Origin: AV80 sp035536995
GTDB taxonomy: Bacteria > Verrucomicrobiota > Verrucomicrobiia > Chthoniobacterales > UBA10450
Length of the DNA: 64,000 nucleotides
Direction of reading: 5' to 3'
Assembly: GCA_035536995.1 (NCBI GenBank)
Contig: DATLNB010000047.1
Span: 15,561-79,560, forward strand
The notes under the pieces are model-generated. The model made no database searches. It worked only from the letters and a program-made list of their open reading frames with translations, and had not been told where the DNA came from. This document shows positions 26,003 through 34,698 of the stretch, one piece after another (position 1 is the first letter of the stretch; each line of letters begins with the position of its first letter). The translations under genes and the position numbers were made by a program.

Positions 26003-28909
26003 TTACCCCCGCGCCATCAGCTCGCGCAGGACGAAGGGCAGAATGCCGCCGTGGCGGTAATAATCGATTTCGATGGGGGTATCGATTCGGAGCTTCACCG
26101 GGACCGATTGTTTGGACCCGTCCGTGCGATCGATTTCCAGGGACACCATCTGCCCCGGTTGGACCGCTTCTGAGATACCGGCGATCGCGTAAATCTCGGA
26201 GCCGTCGAGACCCAGAGTTTGAGTATTCGTTCCCTCCGCAAACTGCAACGGCAGAACACCCATCCCAACCAGGTTTGAGCGATGAATCCGCTCGAAGCTC
26301 GCCGCGACGACCGCCTTGACGCCCAGCAAACGCGTCCCTTTTGCAGCCCAATCCCGACTGGACCCCGTGCCGTACTCGTGCCCGGCAAGGATGACGAGCG
26401 GAACGCCCTCTGCCTGGTAGCGGACCGCCGCGTCGTAGATCGACATTTGTTCGCCCCCGGGGTGGTGAATCGTCACGCCCCCTTCAGTCCCCGGGACCAT
26501 CAGGTTTTTAATCCGGACGTTCGCGAAGGTCCCGCGGGTCATGACCAGATCGTTACCCCGGCGGCTCCCGTAGCTGTTGAAGTCGGCGGGCTCGATGCCG
26601 CGCGATTTCAAATAATGACCGGCCGGAGAAGTCGGCTTAATCGCGCCTGCCGGCGAAATGTGATCGGTCGTGACTGAGTCGCCAAAAATACCAAGAGGCC
26701 GAGCCCCGCGTATCTCGTCGATCGTGCCCGCAGACATCGAGAAATTCTCGAAGAACGGCGGCTTGTGAATGTAATCGCTCTTTTCATCCCACTCGTAGAT
26801 TTCGCCGACACTCGATGGGATTTCATTCCACTTCGGATTTTGCGCCGCGAAATCGCGGTAAAGACGCCGGAACACCTCCGGGGTAAGCGCCGATTGGAGC
26901 GCGTCCCGGATTTCCTGCATCGAAGGCCAGAGATCGCGCAGGTAAACGTCGTTGCCCGCGCGATCCTTTCCGAGCGGATCGGTGGCCAGATTCAAATCGA
27001 CGCGACCAGCGAGCGCGAACGCGACCACAAGTGGAGGGGACATGAGGAAGTTCGCCTTGATGTTCTGATGGACGCGCGCTTCGAAATTGCGATTTCCGGA
27101 AAGGACCGACGCGGCCACAAGATCATTTTCACTGATTGCTTTTTCGATCTTGGGATCGAGGGGGCCGGAGTTGCCAATACAGGTCGTGCAACCATAGCCG
27201 ACAGTGTTGAATCCAAGCTGATCCAGATAGGTTTGGAGGCCGGTCTTATTCAGATAATCGGTGACAACGCGTGATCCGGGCGCGAGCGAAGTCTTGACCG
27301 ATGGATCGACCTTCAACCCGCGTTCCACCGCCTTTTTCGCCAGCAGTCCGGAAGCGAGCATCACGCTTGGGTTGCTTGTGTTGGTGCAACTCGTAATCGC
27401 AGCGATGAGGACACTGCCGTGTCCGATCTCGGCATGCCCTTCGTTGAACTCACGTGCGTGCGTCCCGGCCAGCATGTCCGCAGGAGTCGCCGTCGGCCGA
27501 TTCGTGATCATCTCACTATGACCGACGGTCTTCCCGATTTTCTTGCCGCCGTCGGCGTCCATCCCTTCACCCGTATCGGTCGGACCAGCGACACTTGCCG
27601 CCTCGACATCCTCGTCCGTTGGCTTCGCGCGGCCGTTCAGGTCAAGCGGGAAACGCCGACCTAACAAGTCGTCGCTTTTCCCATAGCCGCCGTCTTTCAC
27701 CGGCCTGGCAAAGAGCGAGCGAAAAGTAGCGCCAAGCTCCGGAAGATTGATCCGGTCCTGAGGACGCTTCGGCCCGGCTACGCTCGGCTGGACATCGCCA
27801 AGATCCAGCTCCAGGTCGATGCTGTACTCAATTTCGCCTTTCCGTGGCATCCCAAACATATTCTGGGCCCGGAAGTAATTTTCGAAGGCGGCGCATTGTT
27901 CATCCGTGCGTCCGGTCGCACGGAGATACGTTACTGACTCGGCATCGACTGGGAAAAACCCCATGGTCGCGCCGTACTCCGGGGACATATTCCCGATCGT
28001 GGCCCGGTCTGCCACCGGTAACGATTCTGCGCCTTCGCCATAGAATTCGACAAATTTTCCGACCACTTTCTGGGACCGCAGCATCTGGGTGATGTGCAGC
28101 GCCAGATCGGTCGCGGTAACGCCTTCGCGCAGCTCGCCACTCATATGGACTCCGACCACTTCCGGCGTGAGAAAATAAACCGGCTGCCCGAGCATGCCTG
28201 CCTCGGCTTCGATCCCGCCGACGCCCCAGCCAACGACACCCAGTCCGTTGATCATCGTGGTATGCGAGTCGGTGCCGACGAGTGTGTCCGGGTAAAAAAG
28301 TTGAGAATCGTCGGTTGAGCCCTGGGAGTTCAATACGCCTTTCGCGAGATACTCGAGGTTGACCTGGTGAACGATCCCGATGCCGGGCGGAACAAGTCCA
28401 AAGGTCTTAAATGCCTGCTGGCCCCATTTGAGGAATTGGTAACGCTCGCGATTGCGCTTGAACTCCATCTCCATGTTGAGCTGCAACGCCTGCGCCGAAC
28501 CTGCAAAATCGACCTGGACCGAATGGTCGACCACCAGATCCACCGGCACCAGCGGCTCGATGATCTTGGGGTCGCCCCCAAGTTCTTTCACCGCGCTGCG
28601 CATTGCCGCCAGATCGACGACAAGCGGAACGCCGGTGAAGTCTTGAAGGACGATTCGCGCAACCACGAACGGAATCTCCTCGGCCGCGGGCGCCTTGGCG
28701 TTCCAGTTCGCGAGGGTCTCCACGTCTTTCCGCCGGACCTTTTTCCCATCGCAATTCCTAAGAACCGATTCGAGCACGATCCGGATGCTGACTGGGAGGC
28801 GGGAGATCGGCCCAAGGCCCTGCTCCTCCAGCGCCGGCAAGGAAAAAAACGAACCTTCCCGTCCGCTCCCGGCATCGAACCGCCGCAGGGTTTTGAACTC
28901 GTCCGTCAC
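26003..28909 (-). CDS. acnA: Aconitate hydratase A
   Basis: This 968-residue TCA-cycle enzyme interconverts citrate and isocitrate through a [4Fe-4S] cluster. Cluster cysteines are seen in ITSCTNTSNPSVM and CTTCIGNSG; GSSRDWAAKGTRLLG and SYGSRRGNDLVMTRGTFANVR mark the swivel domain. AcnA/IRP1 proteins are usually about 890-920 residues. The extra length lies mostly around residues 420-480, a Gly/Asp-rich insert (PTDTGEGMDADGGKKIGK) just before the first cluster cysteine. The start overlaps the peroxiredoxin stop by ATGA, so the two are translated together, linking an oxidant-sensitive enzyme to a peroxide scavenger. Confidence 0.97.
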   Translation of the reverse strand: MTDEFKTLRRFDAGSGREGSFFSLPALEEQGLGPISRLPVSIRIVLESVLRNCDGKKVRRKDVETLANWNAKAPAAEEIPFVVARIVLQDFTGVPLVVDLAAMRSAVKELGGDPKIIEPLVPVDLVVDHSVQVDFAGSAQALQLNMEMEFKRNRERYQFLKWGQQAFKTFGLVPPGIGIVHQVNLEYLAKGVLNSQGSTDDSQLFYPDTLVGTDSHTTMINGLGVVGWGVGGIEAEAGMLGQPVYFLTPEVVGVHMSGELREGVTATDLALHITQMLRSQKVVGKFVEFYGEGAESLPVADRATIGNMSPEYGATMGFFPVDAESVTYLRATGRTDEQCAAFENYFRAQNMFGMPRKGEIEYSIDLELDLGDVQPSVAGPKRPQDRINLPELGATFRSLFARPVKDGGYGKSDDLLGRRFPLDLNGRAKPTDEDVEAASVAGPTDTGEGMDADGGKKIGKTVGHSEMITNRPTATPADMLAGTHAREFNEGHAEIGHGSVLIAAITSCTNTSNPSVMLASGLLAKKAVERGLKVDPSVKTSLAPGSRVVTDYLNKTGLQTYLDQLGFNTVGYGCTTCIGNSGPLDPKIEKAISENDLVAASVLSGNRNFEARVHQNIKANFLMSPPLVVAFALAGRVDLNLATDPLGKDRAGNDVYLRDLWPSMQEIRDALQSALTPEVFRRLYRDFAAQNPKWNEIPSSVGEIYEWDEKSDYIHKPPFFENFSMSAGTIDEIRGARPLGIFGDSVTTDHISPAGAIKPTSPAGHYLKSRGIEPADFNSYGSRRGNDLVMTRGTFANVRIKNLMVPGTEGGVTIHHPGGEQMSIYDAAVRYQAEGVPLVILAGHEYGTGSSRDWAAKGTRLLGVKAVVAASFERIHRSNLVGMGVLPLQFAEGTNTQTLGLDGSEIYAIAGISEAVQPGQMVSLEIDRTDGSKQSVPVKLRIDTPIEIDYYRHGGILPFVLRELMARG

Positions 28910-29400
28910 TTCAACTCCGCCAGCTTCGCTTTGATCTTGTCAAAATTCGGCAGCTCGCGCGCGTCGTCGTTGCTTTCCGAATATTGAATCACACCATCGC
29001 GGTCGATGACGAACGCGGAACGCTTGGCCACCCCGTTCATTCCGAAGTTCATCTGGGGGAGGAATGAGTCGTAGGCTACGTCGTATTGTTTCGCGACCTT
29101 ATGTTCGTAATCGCTCAGGAGAGTGACCGAGATATTTTCCTTCTTCGCCCAGGCGTCGAGGGTAAACGGGCTGTCGCCACTAATCCCATAAACGACCGCG
29201 TTCATTCCGCTGTAATTTGGGAGCTCTGAGGTCAGGCCGCACATTTCCGACGTGCACACCCCGGTGAACGCCATCGGAAAGAAGAGAAGGACGGTGTTCG
29301 TTTTGCCGAGGTTATCGCTCAGCTTCACCTGCTTGCCGCCCTCCGCCGTTTTGGTCGGTAACGAAAAATCGGGGGCTTTGCTGCCAACTGCGAGTGCCAT
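28906..29400 (-). CDS. Peroxiredoxin (AhpE-like)
   Basis: The 164-residue thiol peroxidase has the peroxidatic site FTGVCTSEMC preceded by LLFFPMAF. The second Cys of the same motif is four residues on, an arrangement known from AhpE/Prx5-type proteins. PDFSLPT opens the thioredoxin fold and the C-terminal part includes SAFVIDRDGVIQY. It reduces hydrogen or organic peroxides in the cytoplasm. It is the first gene of a two-gene unit with aconitase. Confidence 0.93.
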   Translation of the reverse strand: MALAVGSKAPDFSLPTKTAEGGKQVKLSDNLGKTNTVLLFFPMAFTGVCTSEMCGLTSELPNYSGMNAVVYGISGDSPFTLDAWAKKENISVTLLSDYEHKVAKQYDVAYDSFLPQMNFGMNGVAKRSAFVIDRDGVIQYSESNDDARELPNFDKIKAKLAELK

Positions 29401-29467
29401 AGAAATTCTCCGGTTTGGATTTGATGGGGAGGGTCAACTATAGAAACCGGAGGAACATGATCAAGCG

Positions 29468-29956
29468 ATGGAAATTCTTTGGTGGCTGATCGCGATTGTC
29501 CTCATGGCGGTCGGGTTGATCGGGACGGTCCTGCCGCTGGTGCCGGGCTCGATCGTCATCCTTGCGGCCGCGATCCTTCACCAGATGATGGTCGGGCCAG
29601 GGAAAAGCCTCGGCTGGTGGAATATTGCCGGGCTTGGTCTGCTGACTTTGCTTTCCTATGCCCTGGAATTTGGCAGCGGATACTTTGGCGCGAAACGGTT
29701 CGGGGCCACGAAGTGGGGAACGTTCGGCGCTGTGATCGGAACTATCGTCGGCGTGTTTTATCCCTTCCCTGGTCTGCTGGTCGGCCCACTTCTGGGAGCG
29801 ATCGCCGGCGAGCTCATCGCGGGCAAGAAGCTGGTCAAGGCCGGCCGCGCAGGGTGGGGGACGGTCCTTGGCAACATCGCGGGCATAATCGCCAAATTGC
29901 TGGTCGCGCTGGCAATGGTCTGCTGGTTCCTCCTCACCGTGCCGGCGCCGTTTTGA
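29468..29956 (+). CDS. DUF456 family membrane protein
   Basis: The 162-residue protein has about four hydrophobic helices. The family hallmark GTVLPLVPGSIVILAAAILH is near the front, followed by glycine-rich segments FGAVIGTIVGVFYPFPGLLVGP and GAIAGELI. This matches DUF456, small bacterial inner-membrane proteins of unknown function. Six bases separate it from the DUF4186 gene downstream, suggesting co-transcription. Confidence 0.9.
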   Translation: MEILWWLIAIVLMAVGLIGTVLPLVPGSIVILAAAILHQMMVGPGKSLGWWNIAGLGLLTLLSYALEFGSGYFGAKRFGATKWGTFGAVIGTIVGVFYPFPGLLVGPLLGAIAGELIAGKKLVKAGRAGWGTVLGNIAGIIAKLLVALAMVCWFLLTVPAPF

Positions 29957-29962
29957 TTTTGC

Positions 29963-30367
29963 ATGCGGGACCCCGCCGAGCTGTTTCTCGACCTCGCGAA
30001 ATCGAAGTTCCGGTCGCGTCGTCATTTGAATGCCGAAGAACGCGAATATCTGGCTCGTCGCGGACTCGACACCGTGCTCAAGCACGCAGCAGAGTTCATT
30101 GAAACTCGGTTAGCGCCGCGCCTCCCGGCAAACGACGGCCGGCAAACTCCATGGCGCAATCACCCGGTCTTTGTTGCGCAGCATGCCACCGCCACGTGTT
30201 GCCGCGGATGTCTGGCAAAGTGGCACCGGATTCCGAGAGGCCGCGAGATGACAGCGGAGGAACAGGGTTACGCCGTGGACATCATTGGTCGCTGGCTGAC
30301 TACTGAAATGGATCGACCGGTGCCGAGGCGGAGGCTTCAGTCGGAGACGCCAGACCTGTTCGATTAA
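29963..30367 (+). CDS. DUF4186 family protein
   Basis: The 134-residue protein has the diagnostic central block TPWRNHPVFVAQHATATCCR followed by GCLAKWHRIPRGREMT. The CCxxC cysteines with adjacent histidines could bind a metal. The C-terminus is EQGYAVDIIGRWL and a short acidic tail. DUF4186 proteins are of this size and have no known function. It starts 6 bases after the DUF456 stop, and the RNase P RNA gene begins 26 bases downstream. Confidence 0.88.
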   Translation: MRDPAELFLDLAKSKFRSRRHLNAEEREYLARRGLDTVLKHAAEFIETRLAPRLPANDGRQTPWRNHPVFVAQHATATCCRGCLAKWHRIPRGREMTAEEQGYAVDIIGRWLTTEMDRPVPRRRLQSETPDLFD

Positions 30368-30393
30368 GTGCCGTCCTGTGGTAAACTCGGCGC

Positions 30394-30820
30394 GATGGCA
30401 GATGATCGCTGACGCGGCCCGCTTTGCGGGGCGCGTGAGAGGAAAGTCCGAACACCATACGGCGGCATGCCGCGGAAAACACGCGGGCGGCGTTCGCGCA
30501 AGCGGGCGCTGACGGAAAGTGTCACAGAAAAGACACCGCCGGTTCTTTGGCAACAAAGCACAGGTAAGGTTGAAAAGGCGAGGTAAGAGCTCACCGCTCG
30601 CGGAGCAATCCGCGGGGCAGGAAAAACCCCATGTGGTGCAAGACAAAACAGAGGGAGGCCAGCCGGGCCGTCGACCTCGGGTATAGTCGCATCACGGTGA
30701 CCTGTAGCGGCGGTCTATGACCGCCGACGCAAGTCGCCGGGCGGTTCACGCAAGTGAGCTGAGATAAATGATCATCACGTCCCGCGTCTGCGGGACGACA
30801 GAATTCGGCTTATCGCCATC
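30394..30820 (+). ncRNA. rnpB: RNase P RNA, bacterial type A
   Basis: The catalytic RNA that matures tRNA 5' ends is recognised by its universal core. GAGGAAAGTCCGAACACC lies near the 5' end, GGTAAGAGCTCACCG in the middle, and CGACAGAATTCGGCTTAT at the 3' end forms P4. The ends are set by P1, GATGGC at 30394-30399 pairing with GCCATC at 30815-30820. At about 427 nt it is a little longer than usual. The excess is in the 3' third, where a palindromic repeat (30702-30727), two GCAA-capped hairpins and a GTCCCGCGTCTGCGGGAC hairpin occur. Confidence 0.95.
30702..30727. repeat. Palindromic repeat copy inside rnpB
   Basis: The 26 bases beginning CTGTAGCGGCGG contain an 8-bp stem with a TAT loop. 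They are identical to 62822-62847, between pheS and rplT. Within rnpB the copy lies between the GGCCAGCCGGG and GATAAATGA core blocks, in a region that varies in length among RNase P RNAs, so the hairpin can be accommodated. Confidence 0.85.
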
Positions 30821-30826
30821 AAAATG

Positions 30827-30856
30827 AAGGGCGCTTTCGGAAACGAAGGCGCCCTT
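30827..30856. terminator. Hairpin terminator between rnpB and the aminotransferase gene
   Basis: AAGGGCGCTTTCG pairs with CGAAGGCGCCCTT (one G-T pair) around a GAAA tetraloop. It follows rnpB by 6 bases and lies just beyond the stop of the convergent aminotransferase gene. The T-run is short on both strands, so efficiency is uncertain. Confidence 0.7.
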
Positions 30857-30868
30857 CCGCTTGTGCGC

Positions 30869-31948
30869 CTACGAGCGTTCGAGGACCTGGTCGAGGGAGT
30901 CGAGCAAACCTCCCACCGTCTCTTCAGTTTCGTCGCCCATATTGGAAAGGCGAAACGTCTGTCCTTTGATCTTGCCGTAGCCGGGATCGATCACGAGATG
31001 GTGTTTCTCGCGCAGATCACGCGCGAGTTGCGGGACGTCGATGCCGCGGCTGTTTCGGACGCAGGTGAGGGTCTTTGAGCGGTAACTGTCCTTCGCGAAG
31101 AACTCAAAGCCACGCTCGCGAACCCAATCATGGACGAGAGCGTTCGTTTTGGCGTGGCGATCGTAACGGCTCGCCAGACCTTCGCTGAAAATATCCTCGA
31201 GCTTGGATTCGAGCGCGTGGATGTGAGCAATGCTCGGGGTCGTGGGGGTCATGTCGTTTTCCTGGTTCTTTTTGAATTCGAGGAAGTCGAAGTAGTAACC
31301 GCGGTCTTTTTGTTGTTCCGCTCGCGCAAAAGCTTTTTCCGACACGGAAAAGAGAGAAAAGCCGGGCGGCAAGGCGAGGGCCTTTTGACTGCCGGTGAGG
31401 AGCACGTCGATCCCGAGCTCATCCATCGCGATGGGCACCGCGGAAAACGACGAAACACTGTCAACGATCAGGAGGACGTCGGAATATTTGCGAACAACTT
31501 CGCAGATATCGCCCAGCGGATTCACCACCCCGGTCGAGGTCTCGTTGTGAATCAGGGTGACCGCGTCACAATCGCCGGTCGCGAGTTTTTGATCGAGCGC
31601 CGTCGGGTCGATATGTTGTCCCCACTCGACCTGGAGTGGCTCGGCGGCTTTTCCGCAGCGGCGGCTGACATCGAGCCATTTGTCGGAGAACGCGCCGCAC
31701 ATGCAGTTGAGGACGCGGCGGGAAACCAGATTGCGGATGGATGCTTCCATCACGCCCCAGGCAGATGAGCTGGAAAGCAAGACCGGCTGTTTGGTCCCGA
31801 ACAGGGTCTGGAGACGAGGGAGGATTGCCCGATAAAGCTCACGGAAGGCTTCGCCGCGATGGCCGATCATCGGCCTACAAAAGGCGGCCCAGGTTTTGGG
31901 CGAAACTTCCACCGGACCGGGAATGAAGAGCTTGTCGTGCGAAGGCAT
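30869..31948 (-). CDS. Class V pyridoxal-phosphate aminotransferase (serine/alanine-glyoxylate type)
   Basis: The 359-residue protein follows the serine-pyruvate/alanine-glyoxylate aminotransferase pattern. An opening FIPGPVEVSP is followed by GHRGEAFREL, HNETSTGV, VDSVSSFSAVPI and the cofactor lysine in LLTGSQKALALPPG. The C-terminal domain ends with TFRLSNMGDETEE. It transfers amino groups between alanine or serine and glyoxylate or pyruvate. The exact substrate pair cannot be fixed from motifs. It is convergent to rnpB. Confidence 0.92.
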   Translation of the reverse strand: MPSHDKLFIPGPVEVSPKTWAAFCRPMIGHRGEAFRELYRAILPRLQTLFGTKQPVLLSSSSAWGVMEASIRNLVSRRVLNCMCGAFSDKWLDVSRRCGKAAEPLQVEWGQHIDPTALDQKLATGDCDAVTLIHNETSTGVVNPLGDICEVVRKYSDVLLIVDSVSSFSAVPIAMDELGIDVLLTGSQKALALPPGFSLFSVSEKAFARAEQQKDRGYYFDFLEFKKNQENDMTPTTPSIAHIHALESKLEDIFSEGLASRYDRHAKTNALVHDWVRERGFEFFAKDSYRSKTLTCVRNSRGIDVPQLARDLREKHHLVIDPGYGKIKGQTFRLSNMGDETEETVGGLLDSLDQVLERS

Positions 31949-32010
31949 CGGGGCGAACCCTGCTCCGCATGCCTACGGCGGGCAAGCCTCGAACTCTCCG
32001 ACGCTCCGCT

Positions 32011-32523
32011 CTACCTCTCTTTCTTGATGAAACTGATGTCGCCGCTTCGTTCGAGCCGGGCGATCTTTATCGCGGAAAGGTCTTCCGTTCTGGCGGTGAG
32101 GTGCAGGTCTTCATCGAAGTCGTGCTTCGAAACCAGCGTCTGCTTCATCTTCTCCCAGTCGATTTCGCCATTTCTGGCCAGGGTAACCGGCTGCCCTTTG
32201 AGGAGCTTGCCGAACCAGTGCCATTTGTACGCCCCAAGGGCACAAGCCCGATGGATCAGCATGAGGACCACACTCGCGGCGATCGTATTGAAAAATGGGG
32301 CGGGACCGTTAATGGCACGCGAAAGCATCGAGCCGATGAAGACGATGAAGATTGCGTCGAAAGCCGTTTTTTCTGCGAGCGAGCGCCGATCGCCAAGGCG
32401 TACGATAACCAGTGCGGCAAAGAAGATGACCAGGCCGCGCAGGGAAATCTGAAGAAGGGTTAATTCAGTCGCCTTGTTGTCCGGTCCGAAAATCGCGAGG
32501 AAAAATTCTTGGAGCGCGTTCAT
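32011..32523 (-). CDS. DUF421/YetF family membrane protein
   Basis: The 170-residue protein has about three N-terminal transmembrane helices (LRGLVIFFAALVIVRLGDRR, FDAIFIVFIGSMLSRAI, FNTIAASVVLMLIHRACAL). A small cytoplasmic domain begins at LLKGQPVTLARNGEID. The VRLGDRRSLAEKTAFD block is characteristic of the YetF family, whose role is unknown. Length and layout fit. It is downstream of, and divergent from, the basic KGG-rich protein. Confidence 0.88.
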   Translation of the reverse strand: MNALQEFFLAIFGPDNKATELTLLQISLRGLVIFFAALVIVRLGDRRSLAEKTAFDAIFIVFIGSMLSRAINGPAPFFNTIAASVVLMLIHRACALGAYKWHWFGKLLKGQPVTLARNGEIDWEKMKQTLVSKHDFDEDLHLTARTEDLSAIKIARLERSGDISFIKKER

Positions 32524-32637
32524 GAAAATGCTTCGCCGGAAGGGACCGACATGCGCGTATCGTTCCGGAGGACGGGATAAATCCGGCGCTGCGGCGAGAA
32601 GCGTTTCGTCTGAAACCTAACGACTGAGGAGGAAAAA

Positions 32638-32886
32638 ATGCCACAAGGCGACAAGTCGAGTTACACGTCGAAACAGAAACGGAAAGCGGAGCACATCGAA
32701 GAAAGCTACGAGGAACGCGGAGTTTCGAAAAAGGAGGCCGAAAAACGGGCGTGGGCCACGGTTAACAAGTCGGACAAAGGGGGCAAGAAAAGCGGCTCAG
32801 GCCGGGGCAAGAAGAGCAGCAAGGCGCCTTCACGCAAAGGGGGAAAGAAAGGCGGCAAGAAATCCGGCGGGAAAAAGAAGCGCTAA
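32638..32886 (+). CDS. Small basic Lys/Gly-rich protein (often annotated as plasmid stabilisation protein)
   Basis: The 82-residue protein is preceded by an ideal ribosome binding site, AGGAGG at 32627-32632, which suggests high expression. The N-terminal half, SSYTSKQKRKAEHIEESYEE followed by RGVSKKEAEKRAWATVNK, is a conserved module also found in proteins labelled plasmid stabilisation, though there is no plasmid context here. The C-terminal half is a low-complexity Lys/Gly/Ser tail resembling histone H1-like DNA-binding tails. DNA or RNA binding is inference. Confidence 0.87.
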   Translation: MPQGDKSSYTSKQKRKAEHIEESYEERGVSKKEAEKRAWATVNKSDKGGKKSGSGRGKKSSKAPSRKGGKKGGKKSGGKKKR

Positions 32887-32932
32887 AGGCGCTTTAAGTT
32901 GAGGCAGCGAGCCGCCGCGTGTTTGCTTCTCC

Positions 32933-33541
32933 ATGCCCGCAAAGAATTCAGACCTCCACGGCAGCGCGCCGGACAAATCCGATGTTGCGCTGGTGCTGAT
33001 CGACGTCATCAACGACCTCGATTTCCCGGAGGCGGGTCAACTGCTCCGATATGCGCGGCCGATGGCGCGGAAACTCGTCCGGCTGAAGAAGCGGGCGAAA
33101 GAGGCCGGAATTCCCGTCATCTACGTGAACGATAACTTCGGCCGCTGGCGCTCCGACTTTCGCCGGCAGGTCAGGCATTGTCTCGAAGAACAATCCCGCG
33201 GCCACGAAATGGTCGCGCTCCTTCAACCCGACGAAGACGACTATTTCGTCCTGAAGCCCAAGCACTCCGGCTTCTTTTCGACGACTCTCGATACTCTGCT
33301 CCGTTATCTCGGGTCGAAAAAACTCATTCTCACGGGGCTCGCCGGCAATTTCTGTGTCCTGTTCACCGCGAACGATGCCTACATGCGGGACTATGAGCTC
33401 ATCATTCCCTCCGATTGCACGGCCTCAAATACCGCGGAGGAAAATCGCCAGGCTCTTGGCTTGATGAGAAAATTTCTGAAAGCCGATACGCGTCCTTCGG
33501 CGAAACTGCGCCTGGCGCGGGCGCGAAAACGCGGGCGCTAA
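32933..33541 (+). CDS. Isochorismatase-like cysteine hydrolase
   Basis: The 202-residue cytoplasmic protein carries the triad of the family: Asp in LVLIDVINDLDF, Lys in LKPKHSGFF and the nucleophile Cys in LAGNFCVLFTANDA, after a non-canonical GL-AGN cis-peptide region. Relatives hydrolyse isochorismate, nicotinamide or ureido compounds; the substrate here is not determined. Its stop codon overlaps that of the convergent DUF3072 gene (CTAA). Confidence 0.9.
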   Translation: MPAKNSDLHGSAPDKSDVALVLIDVINDLDFPEAGQLLRYARPMARKLVRLKKRAKEAGIPVIYVNDNFGRWRSDFRRQVRHCLEEQSRGHEMVALLQPDEDDYFVLKPKHSGFFSTTLDTLLRYLGSKKLILTGLAGNFCVLFTANDAYMRDYELIIPSDCTASNTAEENRQALGLMRKFLKADTRPSAKLRLARARKRGR

Positions 33542-33759
33542 CCGGACTTACCGCGTCCCGTTTTCGCCTGAAGCTCGTCGATCCGCTTTGAGGCCGCGGC
33601 CTTCGTCAGGGAATCGTCAAACTCTTCCTTGGCCTCACGGCAGAGAGTTTGGAGGTAGGAACGCTGCGGGCCAGTCATCGGCTCATCGCCGGTCGTCCAT
33701 TCTTCCGGGTCTTTCTCCGGGTTTTGGGAGGGAGGGGTTTGGTCTTGCTCGGCCATCAA
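33538..33759 (-). CDS. DUF3072 family small protein
   Basis: The 73-residue protein matches DUF3072 closely: DEPMTGPQRSYLQTLCREA, then DDSLTKAAASKRIDELQAKT followed by GRG. These are small acidic cytoplasmic proteins of unknown role. It ends by sharing a CTAA with the convergent isochorismatase-like gene and is divergent from the TPR protein gene 125 bases away. Confidence 0.9.
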   Translation of the reverse strand: MMAEQDQTPPSQNPEKDPEEWTTGDEPMTGPQRSYLQTLCREAKEEFDDSLTKAAASKRIDELQAKTGRGKSG

Positions 33760-33884
33760 GGGAAAATCGCAGGAGATGGCTGCCGCGGACTTACCGGCTT
33801 GCGCTTGCGCCGGAAACTATCGCGTGGCATAGACCAAGCCTCCCGCGCCTCCGGAGGGTTAGGACCGGGGCCTTTTCGCCGATT

Positions 33885-34628
33885 ATGCCGATTGATACGA
33901 CCACTGATGCCGTCCTGGAACGGGAAGTTTTTTGGGAACGTCATAAGACGGAAGTGATGATCGCGCTCGTCGCGATCCTTCTCGCGGCCGCGGCCTTTGG
34001 AGGTTATCGGCTTTATAGCGAACGACGCGCGAGCACTGCCGGGAACCTGCTGGCTGCGGCGAAGACGTCCGCCCAGTTCCAAAAGGTCATCGCGGATTAC
34101 CCCAGTACCCCAGCCGGCGCGTCCGCGTATCTCCTTCTCGCCGACGCCCAACGAAGCGAGCAGAAATACAGCGAAGCAAACGCGACCCTTGAGACTTTCC
34201 TGCGCAAATTTCCTAAACACGAATTAGCCGGAACTGCGCGGCTCGGGATTGCGGGAAACCTCGAGGCGCTCGGACAGAAAGACGAGGCGCTCGCTGCCTA
34301 CCAAAAGCTGGCCGCGAGTGAGCCGAAAGCGTTCGCCGCGCCGGTCGCGATGTACTCGCAGATTCACCTGCTTAAGGAAAAGAATCAGATCGCCGAGGCG
34401 CGCCGGATTTGCGAGACGATCATCACGCAGTATCGCGAAAGCCGTTTCGCTCCGGAGGCGACCTATCTGCTGAGAACGTTGAAGTTGCCAGCTCAACCGG
34501 CTGTATCTCCGTCACCGAGCGGGGCGCCCCCGAGTGCGCCTCCGCCATCGCAGACAGCGGCTCCGTCAGCAGCTGCTCCCCCGGCTCCGAACGCGCCAGC
34601 CCCCTCGGGCCCTCCGAAAAAGCCGTAA
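33885..34628 (+). CDS. Membrane-anchored TPR protein
   Basis: The ATG at 33885 gives 247 residues; the longer open frame upstream overlaps the DUF3072 gene antisense and was rejected. A short cytoplasmic head (DAVLEREVFWERHKTE) precedes one transmembrane helix (MIALVAILLAAAAFGGYRLY). The helical repeats are of the YbgF/YfgM type (ASAYLLLADAQRSEQKYSEA, ARLGIAGNLEALGQKDEALA), and the tail is Pro/Ala/Ser-rich. It is probably an envelope quality-control or assembly scaffold. No partner is indicated. Confidence 0.87.
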   Translation: MPIDTTTDAVLEREVFWERHKTEVMIALVAILLAAAAFGGYRLYSERRASTAGNLLAAAKTSAQFQKVIADYPSTPAGASAYLLLADAQRSEQKYSEANATLETFLRKFPKHELAGTARLGIAGNLEALGQKDEALAAYQKLAASEPKAFAAPVAMYSQIHLLKEKNQIAEARRICETIITQYRESRFAPEATYLLRTLKLPAQPAVSPSPSGAPPSAPPPSQTAAPSAAAPPAPNAPAPSGPPKKP

Positions 34629-34698
34629 CCGCGGATAGCGGATTAGCTGCTCGACAGATGACTGTCGCCCTGACCGGGGACTCCGAGCGTGAGCCGGC

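Noticed and set aside
32638..32886. Plasmid maintenance gene
   Set aside because: The family name is historical. No replication, partition or toxin gene is nearby and the neighbours are chromosomal.
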